Positions 24,499-34,906 are shown, counted from the stretch's first letter. The stretch: DNA of 64,000 nucleotides from Pseudomonadota bacterium (GCA_027592275.1 JAQCKF010000016.1:1-64000); one strand, 5' to 3'. Program-made: numbers and translations. Notes: generated by a model from the sequence alone, not told the origin.

Positions 24499-27429
24499 TT
24501 GGCCCAAGCAGAAGAGATAACAGAGATGGTATATAGCAATGACAGCACGCTTGCCAGACGCCTCAGAAAGGAGTTGCAGGGCGAGGTGATGTTTGATGAT
24601 TTTAGCCGCGGGCGTTACAGTACCGATGCTTCCATTTATCAGATACAACCTCTTGGGGTTACGGTTCCCAAAACAGAGCAGGATGTACAAATTGCCTTAC
24701 AGATAGCTGTGGATGAAGGTATTCCGGTATTACCCCGAGGCGCTGGCACCTCCCAAACCGGCCAGGCAATCGGCGAAGCGCTGATCCTTGATACCACCAA
24801 GCACCTCAATGGGCTTCTCGAGTTTGACGCCGAGGCTCGCACAGCATGTGCGCAACCCGGCATGGTGTTGGATAATCTAAACCGCTTCCTCAAACCCCAC
24901 GGCCTGTTCTATCCAGTGGATGTCTCTACAGCCAACCGCGCAACTCTGGGCGGAATGACCGGCAACAATAGCTGCGGATCTCGTTCTATTCGCTACGGCA
25001 ATATGGTGCACAATGTACTGGCAATAGATGGTCTGTTAGCGAATGGCAGTCAGGTGCATTTTAAGACACTGAAAGATCGTCAACTCACTGACGAAGATCC
25101 GGTGCAAATCGAATTATTCAGAAAGATGCTGGCTCTTGGTGATAGGGAAGCGCAAGAAATTGCACAGCGCTTTCCTGATCTACTGCGTCGCGTCGGTGGC
25201 TACAATATCGACGTACTCACACAGCAGAACCCGAATATGTCTCACTTGCTGGTGGGCTCCGAAGGCACGCTCGCATTCTTCCAGCGCATTCATTTGAAAT
25301 TGCAGCCTCTGCCGGTACACAAGACGCTCGGCGTTTGCCACTTTCCCTCCTTCTATGAAGCTATGGAGGCTACACAGCATATTGTCGAGCTGAACCCCAG
25401 CGCGGTTGAATTAGTTGATCGCACCATGATTGATCTGGCTAGAGATATTCCGCTATTCGCGGGGACAGTTGATCGCTTTGTTCAGGGTGAACCTCAGGCT
25501 CTATTGCTGGTCGAGTTTTCCGGCGAGGAGCAGGCGGATCAACTGCATAGCCTGTCGCAACTGGTCGAGCTAGTGGAATCCCTGGGCTCAGGGAATTCAG
25601 TTGTCGAAGCCACGGACAATGAATTTCAACAAGCCATATGGGAAGTGCGTAAATCCGGCCTCAATATAATGATGTCTATGAAGGGCGATGGAAAGCCGGT
25701 CTCCTTTATCGAAGACTGTGCGGTAGACCTGAAAGACCTTGCGGAATATACACGTCGTGTAAGTGAGATATTTCACAAACATGGAACAACGGGCACTTTT
25801 TACGCGCATGCCTCGGTAGGTTGCTTACATGTTCGCCCCATTCTCAATATGAAAGAAGCAAGTGGTGCTCAGAAAATGCGAGCAATAGTAGAGGAGACTC
25901 TGGAAATTGTTCGTGAGTACAAGGGCTCTCATTCCGGGGAACACGGAGACGGCCTTTCTAGATCTGAATTCCACCTGCCCATGTTCGGGCAGCGCATGGT
26001 GAATTCTTTCGAGGAGGTAAAAGACAGCTTTGACCCAGCGGGCACGTTTAATCCCGGCAAGATTGTACGCCCTCCAAAAATGGACGACAGAAGCCTTTTT
26101 CGATTTGCTCCAGGCTATTCAAATGCGCCCATCGCCACCACCATGGACTGGTCGGACTTCGGAAGCTTCAATCAGGCGCTGGAGATGTGTAATAACAACG
26201 GCGCCTGTAGAAAGTCAGACGTCGCCGTCATGTGCCCTTCTTTTCGAGTAAGTTCAGATGAACAGCATCTCACTCGGGGCCGCGCAAATACGCTACGACT
26301 TGCGGTGAGCGGTCAGCTAGGGCCGGAAGCACTCTCATCCAACGCCATGTTCGACACTATGAGTTTGTGTGTTTCCTGCAAGGGCTGTAAGCGCGAATGT
26401 CCCACCGGCATCGACATGGCGAAGATGAAAATTGAATTTCTGCACCAGTATTATAAAAAAAACAGCCTGTCCCTGAAGGACCGTTTAGTCGCCTATTTGC
26501 CACGTTACGCCCATCGCATGAGGAACTTGTCTTTCCTGCTAAATCTACGGGACCAAATTCCCGGCCTAAAGAGTCTGTCGGAACTTGTGCTGGGCTTTAG
26601 CGCTAGGCGCAATCTGCCAAAGTGGCGAACTGATCAATTTCGAGCGGAAATCGAAGTGCCCTCTCAGCCAGAGATTTCAACCGCAGGCAAAGACGTGGTG
26701 CTACTGGTGGACACCTTCAATACCTGCTTCGAGCCAGAAAATGCCAGGGCGGCATTGGCGGTACTAACGGCGGCAGGATATACGGTGCATGCACCTATGC
26801 CTGTCGATAAAGGTCGACCTCTGTGCTGTGGTCGAACCTTCCTCAGCAGCGGCATGGTGGATGAGGCACGAGTAGAGGCACAGCGTGTAATAGCTAGCCT
26901 CAGGCCTTTTGTGGAGAAGGGCATACCTATAGTTGGGCTTGAGCCTTCTTGTTTACTCACTTTACGAGATGAGTTTTTGTCACTGCTGCCTGGTGATGAC
27001 ACTACTGCCTTATCTCAACATGTTTTTCTATTCGAGGAATTTTTAGCAGCAGAGCAAGCCAAAGGTGAGTTACAGCTGAAACTAAAATCCTTGCCGGCAA
27101 AACGCGCGCTGCTTCATGGGCACTGCCACCAGAAGGCATTTGCAGTCATGTCGTCGGTTCAACAAGTGCTCGCAATGGTGCCAGAGCTAGTTGTGGAGAC
27201 AGTAGAATCTAGCTGCTGCGGCATGGCCGGCTCATTCGGCTACGATGCCAAGCATTTCGATACCTCGATGAAGATGGGAGAGCTCAGTTTGCTGCCAGCG
27301 GTAAGAGAAGCCGATGCCGATTGTTTGATCGTCGCCGATGGCACTAGTTGCCGGCACCAGATTCAAGACGGGGCAGGCCGAGAAGCAATTCATGTAGCGC
27401 GAGTGCTAGAGATGGCGCTAGCAGAGTAA
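24499..27429 (+). CDS. FAD-linked and Fe-S 2-hydroxyacid oxidase (GlcD-GlcF-type fusion)
   Basis: A 976-residue fusion. Residues about 50-250 form a PCMH-type FAD-binding domain (VLPRGAGTSQTGQAIG, GGMTGNNSCGSRSIRYGNM). It is followed by a FAD-oxidase C-terminal domain with GEHGDGLSRSE. Two [4Fe-4S] sites come next: NNNGACRKSD...CPSFR and CVSCKGCKRECPTG. The last 250 residues are a cysteine-rich CCG pair (LCCGRTFLSSG, SSCCGMAGSFG). This is the architecture of D-lactate or glycolate/2-hydroxyglutarate dehydrogenases that pass electrons to quinone. The neighbouring GntP permease and glyoxylate aminotransferase favour glycolate or a similar acid (inference). TTG at 24499 is used; an ATG at 24526 is also possible. 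Confidence 0.9.
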   Translation: MAQAEEITEMVYSNDSTLARRLRKELQGEVMFDDFSRGRYSTDASIYQIQPLGVTVPKTEQDVQIALQIAVDEGIPVLPRGAGTSQTGQAIGEALILDTTKHLNGLLEFDAEARTACAQPGMVLDNLNRFLKPHGLFYPVDVSTANRATLGGMTGNNSCGSRSIRYGNMVHNVLAIDGLLANGSQVHFKTLKDRQLTDEDPVQIELFRKMLALGDREAQEIAQRFPDLLRRVGGYNIDVLTQQNPNMSHLLVGSEGTLAFFQRIHLKLQPLPVHKTLGVCHFPSFYEAMEATQHIVELNPSAVELVDRTMIDLARDIPLFAGTVDRFVQGEPQALLLVEFSGEEQADQLHSLSQLVELVESLGSGNSVVEATDNEFQQAIWEVRKSGLNIMMSMKGDGKPVSFIEDCAVDLKDLAEYTRRVSEIFHKHGTTGTFYAHASVGCLHVRPILNMKEASGAQKMRAIVEETLEIVREYKGSHSGEHGDGLSRSEFHLPMFGQRMVNSFEEVKDSFDPAGTFNPGKIVRPPKMDDRSLFRFAPGYSNAPIATTMDWSDFGSFNQALEMCNNNGACRKSDVAVMCPSFRVSSDEQHLTRGRANTLRLAVSGQLGPEALSSNAMFDTMSLCVSCKGCKRECPTGIDMAKMKIEFLHQYYKKNSLSLKDRLVAYLPRYAHRMRNLSFLLNLRDQIPGLKSLSELVLGFSARRNLPKWRTDQFRAEIEVPSQPEISTAGKDVVLLVDTFNTCFEPENARAALAVLTAAGYTVHAPMPVDKGRPLCCGRTFLSSGMVDEARVEAQRVIASLRPFVEKGIPIVGLEPSCLLTLRDEFLSLLPGDDTTALSQHVFLFEEFLAAEQAKGELQLKLKSLPAKRALLHGHCHQKAFAVMSSVQQVLAMVPELVVETVESSCCGMAGSFGYDAKHFDTSMKMGELSLLPAVREADADCLIVADGTSCRHQIQDGAGREAIHVARVLEMALAE

Positions 27430-27440
27430 CTTTTGCAGAG

Positions 27441-28802
27441 CTAAATAAAACCTAGAACCCACATTACACAAACAGCCGCGAAAGACGTAATACCCCCGAC
27501 CAGAGTCGCCCCTCCGTAACTAAACACGGCGTCGGCGACACTTAGTTTGGTTAACGAGGTGCATACCCAAAAATAACTGCTGTTCACGTATTTAATAATT
27601 ACCGAACCGCTGGCGCCAGCCAACATGGCAGCTTCCGGGGATAAGCCCAGCGTTCCTAACATGGGCGCGACCAAGGACGCGGCAGTGATAACCCCAACAG
27701 TGGTAGACCCGGTAATCAGATTGCCAATTATGCCTATCACGAAGGGAAGCAATATGGTGGGTAATCCATAATCGGTAAACATCATGGCAATAAAATCAAC
27801 CGCCGGCGTACCTCGCAATATTGCACTAAGCGATCCACCAAGCCCGGTAACAACGAGGATCATCGCAGAGGTTCTAAGCGCGGCTTCCACCCATTCATCT
27901 TTTGCTCTTTCCCGCGCATCGCTACTCTTAATGTTTCGATAAGCTAGCCATACACCAACTGATAGTGCGATTACCGGCCAACCCAAATAGGAGAAAATAG
28001 TTCTGAGCATATGCCCTTCGTCGAACACCAGACTGACGATACTCTGCGTGCCTATCAGCAGGATGGGAATCACTATGGGCATGTAGGAGCTTAGAGTGCT
28101 GGGTAATTCTTCTTCGGCGTGCTCAAAATCGCTGCCATCAAATTCATCTGAAGCTTGGGTCGTAATGCGTGGACCCGCTACATAAACTCCCCAGGCCCAA
28201 CAACTTATGGACCCAAACAGGCAGGCAATACTGCCAAAGATAATTGTCTTACCAATGTCAGCACCTAACAGAGCAGCCGCCGCTAGTGGTCCCGGGGTAG
28301 GTGGAACAATCGCATGGGTTAATTGTAGGGCGCCGACTAAGCCTGTGGACATTACGGCGATACTCACTCCCATACTCCTGGCAGCCGAGTGCACTAAGGG
28401 ATTAAGGATAACGAATGCAACGTCTGAAAAAATGGCAACGCCAATGATAAACCCGGTCAAGGTCAAGGCCAGGGGCATCCGATTGGAGCCGATTAAATTA
28501 ACCATAGAACGAGTGATGACTTGAATTGCGCCGGTATGTTTAAGCGCCTCGGCAATGATGGAGCCAAGCACAATCACCACGCCGATAGATCCAAGAGTAT
28601 TTCCGAAGCCGGTTTCGAAGGCGTCAATAAAGTTGTTTTGCTGCACACCTGGCAGAATACCGAATAGCAGTATCGGAACTAACAGGGCGAAGAAGACATG
28701 CCACTTCCATTTGGCTATGAGAAAAAGCAGAAGAAAAATCACAACGGCGAAGCCCAGAAGCGAAACAGCAGGGCTCATACTGACAGCAGTAGATGGATCC
28801 AT
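27441..28802 (-). CDS. GntP-family organic acid permease
   Basis: A 453-residue membrane protein with about 12-13 hydrophobic helices. It has the family features GTLGSIGVVIVLGSIIAEALKHTGA and THAIVPPTPGP. The GntP family moves gluconate, glycerate and other hydroxy acids with protons. It is convergent with the fusion oxidase, only 11 bases apart, and in the same direction as the aminotransferase 71 bases upstream. A role in bringing in a hydroxy acid for those enzymes is likely but not shown by sequence. Confidence 0.9.
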   Translation of the reverse strand: MDPSTAVSMSPAVSLLGFAVVIFLLLFLIAKWKWHVFFALLVPILLFGILPGVQQNNFIDAFETGFGNTLGSIGVVIVLGSIIAEALKHTGAIQVITRSMVNLIGSNRMPLALTLTGFIIGVAIFSDVAFVILNPLVHSAARSMGVSIAVMSTGLVGALQLTHAIVPPTPGPLAAAALLGADIGKTIIFGSIACLFGSISCWAWGVYVAGPRITTQASDEFDGSDFEHAEEELPSTLSSYMPIVIPILLIGTQSIVSLVFDEGHMLRTIFSYLGWPVIALSVGVWLAYRNIKSSDARERAKDEWVEAALRTSAMILVVTGLGGSLSAILRGTPAVDFIAMMFTDYGLPTILLPFVIGIIGNLITGSTTVGVITAASLVAPMLGTLGLSPEAAMLAGASGSVIIKYVNSSYFWVCTSLTKLSVADAVFSYGGATLVGGITSFAAVCVMWVLGFI

Positions 28803-28873
28803 TAAAACTCCGGCACTTATTCTTAGTATTATTTTTCGTGGCTAAGGTTCGAGTTTCGAGACTTCGGTATGTC

Positions 28874-30055
28874 TTAAGCCGAGCTTGCTAAAAATTCCAG
28901 CGCGGCATTCACGCCACCTTTCTTATGAGGAACCCCCGCGATGTTCAAACCCATTTCGACCCCGCTAAGGGCTCCTGCAAGCATCAACTCGTTGAAATCC
29001 CCGATATGGCCGATACGAAAAACGGTGCCCTTGACCTTACCCAGGCCCATCCCCAACGACATATTAAATCGATCAAGGATGACGTTTCTCAGCGCGTCCG
29101 CGTCATGACCTTCGGGCATTAACACGGCGGTGGTGGAATTTGAACATTCCTCAGGATTCACACAAAGATTTTCCAGTCCCCAACCTGCTACAGCTAACTG
29201 CGTAGCTTGGGCCAGTCGGCTGTGCCTGGCGAAGACATTGGCCAAGCCCTCATCGTGCAACATGCACAGTGCTTCATCAAGACCGTAAAGAATATTAGTG
29301 CTTGGTGTGTAGGGGAAGTAACCTTTCTTATTGAGTTCCTGCATGGAATCCCAACTCCAATAGGAGTGGGGAAATGTCGAGCCCTTGCTGGCTGCCAAGG
29401 CTTTTTCACTGACAGCGTTAAAACATAAACCCGGGGGCAGCATTAATCCCTTTTGGGAAGCACTGATAGTGACATCGATACCCCAGTCATCATGCCTTAA
29501 TTCAGTACATGCCAGAGAGGACACGGCATCTACCATGTACAGCGCAGGATGATTGGCCGCGTCGATAGCCTTCCTGATTTTTGCGATATCGCTGGTCGCG
29601 CCGCTGGAGGTTTCAGTATGCACCGCCAGCACCGCCTTAATTTGATGTGACTGATCATCAAGCAGATGCCGCTGCACGACATCCGCATCGATACCTTGAC
29701 GCCAGTCTCCCTCTACCCAGATCACTTCCAGGCCCAATTTAACCGCAACGTTCTTCCATAGGGTTGCGAAATGTCCAGTTTCGAAGGCCAGGACTTTATC
29801 GCCGGGACAAAGCGTATTCAACAGCGATGATTCCCAGCCGCCGGTGCCTGAGGCTGGATAAATTAGGATAGGGGATTCTGTGTTGAACACAGGCTTAAGC
29901 TTATCGAAAATTCCCAGAGTCAACTGCGCAAACTCGGGGCCCCGATGGTCAATGGTGGGCTGGGCAATAGCGCATAGCACTCTATCGGGCACATTCGATG
30001 GGCCGGGTATCTGTAGAAAATGCCTGCCGGCTTTATGAGCGTTATTCTTGGACAT
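28874..30055 (-). CDS. Serine/alanine-glyoxylate aminotransferase (class V PLP enzyme)
   Basis: A 393-residue fold-type-I PLP enzyme. LQIPGPSNVPDRVL at the N-terminus and ASGTGGWESSLLNTL are typical of serine-glyoxylate aminotransferases. MVDAVSSLA carries the PLP-ring aspartate, and the Schiff-base lysine is K202 in SASQKGLMLPPG. It converts glyoxylate to glycine using serine or alanine in the cytoplasm. First gene of a likely two-gene unit with the GntP permease. Together with the oxidase on the opposite strand it makes a coherent glycolate to glyoxylate to glycine route. The start ATG at 30055 has AAGGA somewhat far upstream (about 13 bases). Confidence 0.9.
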   Translation of the reverse strand: MSKNNAHKAGRHFLQIPGPSNVPDRVLCAIAQPTIDHRGPEFAQLTLGIFDKLKPVFNTESPILIYPASGTGGWESSLLNTLCPGDKVLAFETGHFATLWKNVAVKLGLEVIWVEGDWRQGIDADVVQRHLLDDQSHQIKAVLAVHTETSSGATSDIAKIRKAIDAANHPALYMVDAVSSLACTELRHDDWGIDVTISASQKGLMLPPGLCFNAVSEKALAASKGSTFPHSYWSWDSMQELNKKGYFPYTPSTNILYGLDEALCMLHDEGLANVFARHSRLAQATQLAVAGWGLENLCVNPEECSNSTTAVLMPEGHDADALRNVILDRFNMSLGMGLGKVKGTVFRIGHIGDFNELMLAGALSGVEMGLNIAGVPHKKGGVNAALEFLASSA

Positions 30056-30239
30056 GAGCGCTAGTCGTTCCTTGATTGTCTACTCTGAAGATTATCACTG
30101 CGAAGCCAGGGCAGTAGGCACCCTGACTAGAGCCAATACTATTCGACAATCTATAAAAAATCATCAGGGGGACTACCACAGAAAACAAGAACCCCAAGGT
30201 TTGTTAACAGTTGCCTCTAAATTCAATTGTCACCGAGCA

Positions 30240-31520
30240 TTAGTCGGGAACACGATTCCCAGCTATCCATACACTTGATATGGTTTTTGAGTTGGCTATG
30301 TCGACCGCTGGGTTAGCGTCTAGTACGAGTAGGTCGCCCCATTTGCCGGGCTCCAGAGTACCGATGTTTCCTATGCCCATACAATCGGCAGCGACACCGG
30401 TTGAGGCGCGGATAGCTTCAATTGGGCTCATGCCCGCGTCCACCATCATCTGCATTTCCATATGTTCGAAGTAGCCCTGGAATCTTGCCGGTGGCCCTGT
30501 GTCTGTGCCCATGGCGATGCGCACACCGCCGTCGTTCAATGCCTTAACATTTGCCATCGCGACTTCCAGAGCAATCTTGTAACCGGCAGCGGCGCCGCTG
30601 TTTCGCATGCGAGTTTGACGTTCTGGGCTTTTCAATTGCTCAAGAATTGCCGGCTCGGCCTCTTTTAGAAAATAAGGATCAGAGAAAAATTCCGGCTCGC
30701 TTTCGTAGATGAAGGTCGATACCTCCCGGGTCAAGGTGGGGATGTAGCACACGCCCTTGGCATTAATGAGATCGATGAACTCATCATCTACTGGTAAGTC
30801 TCGCACACTGTGTGCAACCAGATCAGCGCCTGAATTGAGGATGTATTTTGCATCGTCAAGATAGAATAGATGCGCCGCTACAGGTAGTCGACGAATATGA
30901 GCCTGATCAACTAGGGCATCGAATATGTTTCTCGGCATTTTTTCAGCGGTGCCAAGCTCGTCATCAATCCTCACCTTGATGAAGTTCGCTCCCATATCTG
31001 CATTGCGGTTCACCTCAGCGCGGATCGCCGCTTCGGAATCTCCCACCACCACGCTACCAGCAACATAGATTCTGGCACGGTCCAGGGATTGATCGAACTG
31101 TTCATTTCGCAGGGCGAAACCCTGTTCTTCATCTCCACCGAGGCTGTTCACCGTGGTGACACCATAGCGCGCGTAGAGACCTAATTGCCTGAGTAGGTTG
31201 TCTGTGTTGTAGTGGCCTCCCTCCAAACCGAGGGTGCCACCCACATGACCATGGGCATTAATAATGCCCGGCATAATCGTCTTGCCTGCCACGTCGATAA
31301 TCTGCGCCCCAGCGGGGACTGTGACGGCACTGCGCGGGCCGACAGTTCGAATTCGCCCATCGGTGATGACTACGACACCATCTTCAATTGGATCGGCCAT
31401 CGTTCCATCAATAATACGTGCACCTACAAAGGCAATACTTCCTTCATTGGCGCTTGAAGTGCTGCTGTACAGCGTCAGCAATCCAAGAATTGCGAGTAGA
31501 CCAGTTATTGTTTTTTTCAT
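30240..31520 (-). CDS. Secreted metal-dependent amidohydrolase (imidazolonepropionase-like)
   Basis: A 426-residue amidohydrolase-superfamily protein with a signal peptide (GLLAILGLLTLYSSTSSANE). Metal ligands are visible in GIINAHGHVGG (HxH), VAAHLFYLDD and VAHSVRDLP, and the catalytic aspartate in MGTDTGPPAR. The N-terminal GARIIDGTMADPIEDGVVVI and C-terminal GTLEPGKWGDLLVLDANP form the small beta sandwich. These enzymes cleave cyclic amides, peptides or related bonds; the exported form resembles Xaa-Pro-dipeptidase-like members. I chose ATG at 31520, with GGAGA 7 bases upstream, over an earlier in-frame codon at 31586. It follows the class II aldolase gene in the same direction, with 69 bases between. 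Confidence 0.87.
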   Translation of the reverse strand: MKKTITGLLAILGLLTLYSSTSSANEGSIAFVGARIIDGTMADPIEDGVVVITDGRIRTVGPRSAVTVPAGAQIIDVAGKTIMPGIINAHGHVGGTLGLEGGHYNTDNLLRQLGLYARYGVTTVNSLGGDEEQGFALRNEQFDQSLDRARIYVAGSVVVGDSEAAIRAEVNRNADMGANFIKVRIDDELGTAEKMPRNIFDALVDQAHIRRLPVAAHLFYLDDAKYILNSGADLVAHSVRDLPVDDEFIDLINAKGVCYIPTLTREVSTFIYESEPEFFSDPYFLKEAEPAILEQLKSPERQTRMRNSGAAAGYKIALEVAMANVKALNDGGVRIAMGTDTGPPARFQGYFEHMEMQMMVDAGMSPIEAIRASTGVAADCMGIGNIGTLEPGKWGDLLVLDANPAVDIANSKTISSVWIAGNRVPD

Positions 31521-31589
31521 GATTTCTTCTCCTAGTCGCATTGGAGAGGATTCCTTCGAAAAAAGCAATAGAGTAGGGGGTGACACTCA

Positions 31590-32345
31590 TTACTGATTCA
31601 CAATTTCCGGGTTCGGAATGTGCCGTTTCAACATGCTTGCAAATGCGGCACGTCCAACACCCAATTTGATCAAATCTTCTTGGGCAAAACGGGCTGCTTC
31701 TGCAGAGATTGGTTTTGGATTGCGCGCTTTCATGTGAACTTCCGCAACGCGTTCCATATAAACGAAGCTACCTACCGCTTCGGCGACACTATCACCGCCG
31801 GTTAACAAACCGTGGTTTCTTAGAATAATCGCTCTGTTTTGGCCTAGAGCAGAAGCAATTCTACGTCCCGCTTCAACACTTTGAACCTGTACTTCTTCGT
31901 CGTCCCAAAGTGTATGGTCTTCGAAAAAAATACAAGATTCCTGAGAGATCGGCTCTATCAGTCTTGCTTCAGCCGAGAAGGGTGTTCCCCAGCCAGTGTG
32001 AACGTGAACGGCGCTGACTAAATCGGGTCGTGCTTCAAGAATAGGTTGGTGGATATAGTAGCCAGCAATATTGATGAAACCTTCTCCTTCAACAAGTTCA
32101 CCATTGGGCCCAACTAAAACGAGATCAGATACCATTGCCGCGTGATAAGAAACGCCATAGCGCAACATCCAGAAACAATCCGTTCTTTGTGGATCTCGTG
32201 CGCTGATGTGGCCATCACCCAAGTCGCCCCATTTTTGCGCTGCAAACAAGCGATAGCCTAGCGCGCAATCACGTTTCCTTCGAGCGCGTATTTGTTCGAT
32301 GGAAAATTGCGGTTTCGCACTATCTTGTTGGGTTGCTTCTGACAC
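31590..32345 (-). CDS. Class II aldolase/adducin-family protein
   Basis: About 251 residues of the class II aldolase fold. Zinc-binding histidines are recognisable in AVHVHTGWG and ILRNHGLL. GHISARDPQRTDCFW near the N-terminus corresponds to the phosphate-binding area of sugar aldolases, but here it resembles the decarboxylase/hydrolase-like members acting on unphosphorylated acids. Cytoplasmic, with no signal peptide. I chose GTG at 32345 because GGAG lies 5-6 bases upstream; a TTG at 32363 is also in frame. Upstream is a 308-base gap ending in the EF-G terminator. Confidence 0.88.
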   Translation of the reverse strand: MSEATQQDSAKPQFSIEQIRARRKRDCALGYRLFAAQKWGDLGDGHISARDPQRTDCFWMLRYGVSYHAAMVSDLVLVGPNGELVEGEGFINIAGYYIHQPILEARPDLVSAVHVHTGWGTPFSAEARLIEPISQESCIFFEDHTLWDDEEVQVQSVEAGRRIASALGQNRAIILRNHGLLTGGDSVAEAVGSFVYMERVAEVHMKARNPKPISAEAARFAQEDLIKLGVGRAAFASMLKRHIPNPEIVNQ

Positions 32346-32601
32346 GATAACTCCTGGTTTCAATATTGCTTAAGCTTAAGGGTGTTGGCGTTAATTTCAG
32401 GGTGCATTTTGGAGGTCATTGTAGAAAAAGTAAAATCTGAGGGACACAGAGGTAAGAACCTTCTGGGATCCCGCGGTATGAGAGAATTCTTGCTCTGCAC
32501 GCGGGTGATATTCAAATTGAGGTTGTTTAACGTAATCCTAGGCCGGCGAGATTGCTGGATCAAAGTACACTGCCCCCTTTGATTTCTTCTAAGCCCATAA
32601 A

Positions 32602-32635
32602 AAAGGCCCCGATAAAGTTATCTACCGGGGCCTTT
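32602..32635 (-). terminator. Rho-independent terminator of the EF-G gene
   Basis: AAAGGCCCCG (32602-32611) and CGGGGCCTTT (32626-32635) form a 10-base perfect stem. Read on the minus strand, the stem is followed by TTTTTTA. It lies 18 bases past the EF-G stop codon. The rest of the gap to 32345 has no gene. Confidence 0.9.
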
Positions 32636-32653
32636 ACTAACAAGAATTTCAAC

Positions 32654-34747
32654 TTACTTCTTGGATTTCGCTTCCTGTCTTGCTTTTTCAGCCTCAACAA
32701 CGGCTTCAGAGACTGACCTTGGGCATTGCGAGTAATGAGAGAACTCCATAGAGAACTGACCGCGACCTGAGGTCATAGTTCGCAGGCTGCCAATATATCC
32801 AAACATTTCTGAAAGAGGTACATCGGCTTTAATTCGCATACCTGTGATCCCAGTGTCCTGATCTTTAATCATGCCACGACGACGGTTTAAATCGCCAATT
32901 ACATCGCCCATATGATCTTCCGGCGTAAATACATCTACCTTCATGATCGGCTCGATTAACTCGGGCCCGGCTTTAGGCATTGACTTACGGTAAGCGCCTC
33001 TTGCGGCAAGCTCGAAAGCTATTGCAGATGAATCCACTGCGTGGAAGCCACCGTCAATTAGTTCGATTTCTACGTCCAGTACCGGGAAGCCCGCTACTGG
33101 GCCGTGCTCCATCATGCCCCTGAAACCTTTCTCAATAGCAGGGAAGAATTCCTTCGGTACGTTACCGCCCACAACACTGGAGCTAAACACATAGCCGGTT
33201 CCTGGTTCACCGGGCTTAATACGGTAATCGATCTTACCGAATTGACCGGAACCACCTGACTGCTTCTTGTGAGTGTAGGAGTCTTCAATTTCCTGGGTAA
33301 TTGTTTCACGGTAGGCTACTTGAGGTGCACCTACTTCCAGAGCAACACCGTAAGTACGATTCAAAATATCGACTTTAATATCAAGGTGTAGCTCGCCCAT
33401 TCCTTTCAGGATGGTTTCGCCGGAATCTTCGTCTGTCTCAACTCGAAAAGAAGGATCTTCCGCTACCATTTTGCCAATCGCAACGCCCAATTTGTCAACA
33501 CTACTCTTATCTTTTGGTGATACCGCAATTGATATAACCGGTTCGGGGAAAACCATGGGTTCCAGAGTACAGGGGTGATTGGGGCTACATAAGGTGTGGC
33601 CTGTTTGCACATTTTTCATGCCAACGATGGCAAAGATGTCGCCGGCTTGTGCACTATCAATTTCATTACGGTCATCGGCATGCATTTCGACCATACGGCC
33701 AATGCGCTCAGTTTTACCTGTAAATGAATTTAAAATGGAATCGCCTTTGTTTAGCACGCCGGAATACACCCTGACAAAGGTTAGGGCCCCAAAGCGGTCT
33801 TCCATGATTTTGAAAGCCAATGCACGAAATGGTTCAGCCTCATCAACTACAGCGAACTTACCATTGGGTGCGCCTTCCTCATCGGTTAAAGGCTGAGCTG
33901 GAACTTCAGTTGGATTGGGCAGGTAATCAACAACCGCATCCAATATCAATTGAATACCTTTGTCTTTGAACGCTGAACCACAATAAGTAGGGAAAAAGTC
34001 CAGGGCGATTGTGCCCTTGCGGATGCACCGCTTAATGTCATCTACCGACGGCTCTGTACCGTCAAGATAGGCCTCCATCAAGTCATCATCTTGATCAAGA
34101 GCCATTTCAATTAATTTTTCACGGTATTTCTCTACCTGATCTACCATGTCTTCGGGCACATCGCCAATTTCGAATTTTTCAGGATTGCCTGGATCAGGCC
34201 AAATATGTGATTTGCGTGTGAGAAGATCAACTACACCTATGAAATTGTCTTCTGTGCCGATGGGTAAAACCATCACTAGAGGGTTTGCGCCGAGAATCTT
34301 TTCGACCTGACCAACCACTTTCAGGAAGTCTGCGCCTATGCGGTCCAGCTTGTTAACGAAGATAATGCGCGATACTTTTGAGTCATTGGCATAGCGCCAG
34401 TTAGTCTCTGATTGGGGCTCAACACCTCCCGAGCCACAAAAAACACCAACGCCGCCATCTAGCACTTTAAGTGAGCGATACACCTCAACAGTGAAATCAA
34501 CGTGACCGGGGGTATCTATGATATTGAAGCGGTGATCTCGCCAGAAACAGGTAGTCGCCGCAGACTGAATAGTGATTCCGCGCTCTCTCTCCTGATCCAT
34601 GAAATCCGTTGTTGCAGCACCATCATGCACTTCTCCGATTTTATGGATTTTACCGGTTAGCTTAAGAATACGCTCTGTGGTCGTGGTTTTTCCTGCGTCG
34701 ACATGGGCGAAAATGCCTATGTTTCTATATAGTGATAAATCGGTCAT
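32654..34747 (-). CDS. fusA: Translation elongation factor G
   Basis: A 697-residue translational GTPase. P-loop AHVDAGKTT (about 14-22), switch [18 protein letters not shown] and NKLDRIG are all present. The later domains include [21 protein letters not shown] and the C-terminal RGRGQ-like [14 protein letters not shown]. It drives tRNA-mRNA translocation on the ribosome. No rpsL, rpsG or tuf genes are adjacent, so this is not the str operon; it is probably a second, stand-alone EF-G. ATG at 34747 starts the conserved [15 protein letters not shown]; a TTG four codons earlier is less likely. It ends in a strong terminator and is thus a single-gene transcript. Confidence 0.93.
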   Translation of the reverse strand: MTDLSLYRNIGIFAHVDAGKTTTTERILKLTGKIHKIGEVHDGAATTDFMDQERERGITIQSAATTCFWRDHRFNIIDTPGHVDFTVEVYRSLKVLDGGVGVFCGSGGVEPQSETNWRYANDSKVSRIIFVNKLDRIGADFLKVVGQVEKILGANPLVMVLPIGTEDNFIGVVDLLTRKSHIWPDPGNPEKFEIGDVPEDMVDQVEKYREKLIEMALDQDDDLMEAYLDGTEPSVDDIKRCIRKGTIALDFFPTYCGSAFKDKGIQLILDAVVDYLPNPTEVPAQPLTDEEGAPNGKFAVVDEAEPFRALAFKIMEDRFGALTFVRVYSGVLNKGDSILNSFTGKTERIGRMVEMHADDRNEIDSAQAGDIFAIVGMKNVQTGHTLCSPNHPCTLEPMVFPEPVISIAVSPKDKSSVDKLGVAIGKMVAEDPSFRVETDEDSGETILKGMGELHLDIKVDILNRTYGVALEVGAPQVAYRETITQEIEDSYTHKKQSGGSGQFGKIDYRIKPGEPGTGYVFSSSVVGGNVPKEFFPAIEKGFRGMMEHGPVAGFPVLDVEIELIDGGFHAVDSSAIAFELAARGAYRKSMPKAGPELIEPIMKVDVFTPEDHMGDVIGDLNRRRGMIKDQDTGITGMRIKADVPLSEMFGYIGSLRTMTSGRGQFSMEFSHYSQCPRSVSEAVVEAEKARQEAKSKK

Positions 34748-34830
34748 TGGGCTGCCCAAGAGTTAGCTGTTTAGTTAGGTGCAAAAACGGTGCGGCATGA
34801 TACTAGATTTTCATAGTGAAACGCGAGGAA

Positions 34831-34906
34831 AACAAAGGGGACAGAACTATTTTCAAGTAATAGGACAACCTCTATCGCCGCTTAAATAGATCTGTCCCCT
34901 TTATTC
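34831..34906. repeat. GGGGACAG palindromic element (about 70 bp), copy at the P450 break
   Basis: AAAGGGGACAGAACTATTT (34834-34852) and AAATAGATCTGTCCCCTTT (34885-34903) are near-perfect 19-base terminal inverted repeats with two mismatches. The 32 bases between them (TCAAGTAATAGGACAACCTC and on) closely resemble the interior of the 45307-45375 copy. The right end merges with the stop codon of the truncated P450 frame. No transposase is nearby, so this is a non-autonomous REP or MITE-like element. Confidence 0.75.

Noticed and set aside
30240-32345. Amidohydrolase plus class II aldolase as a defined catabolic pathway
   Set aside because: They are adjacent and co-directional, but one is exported and the other cytoplasmic, and no shared substrate can be argued from sequence.
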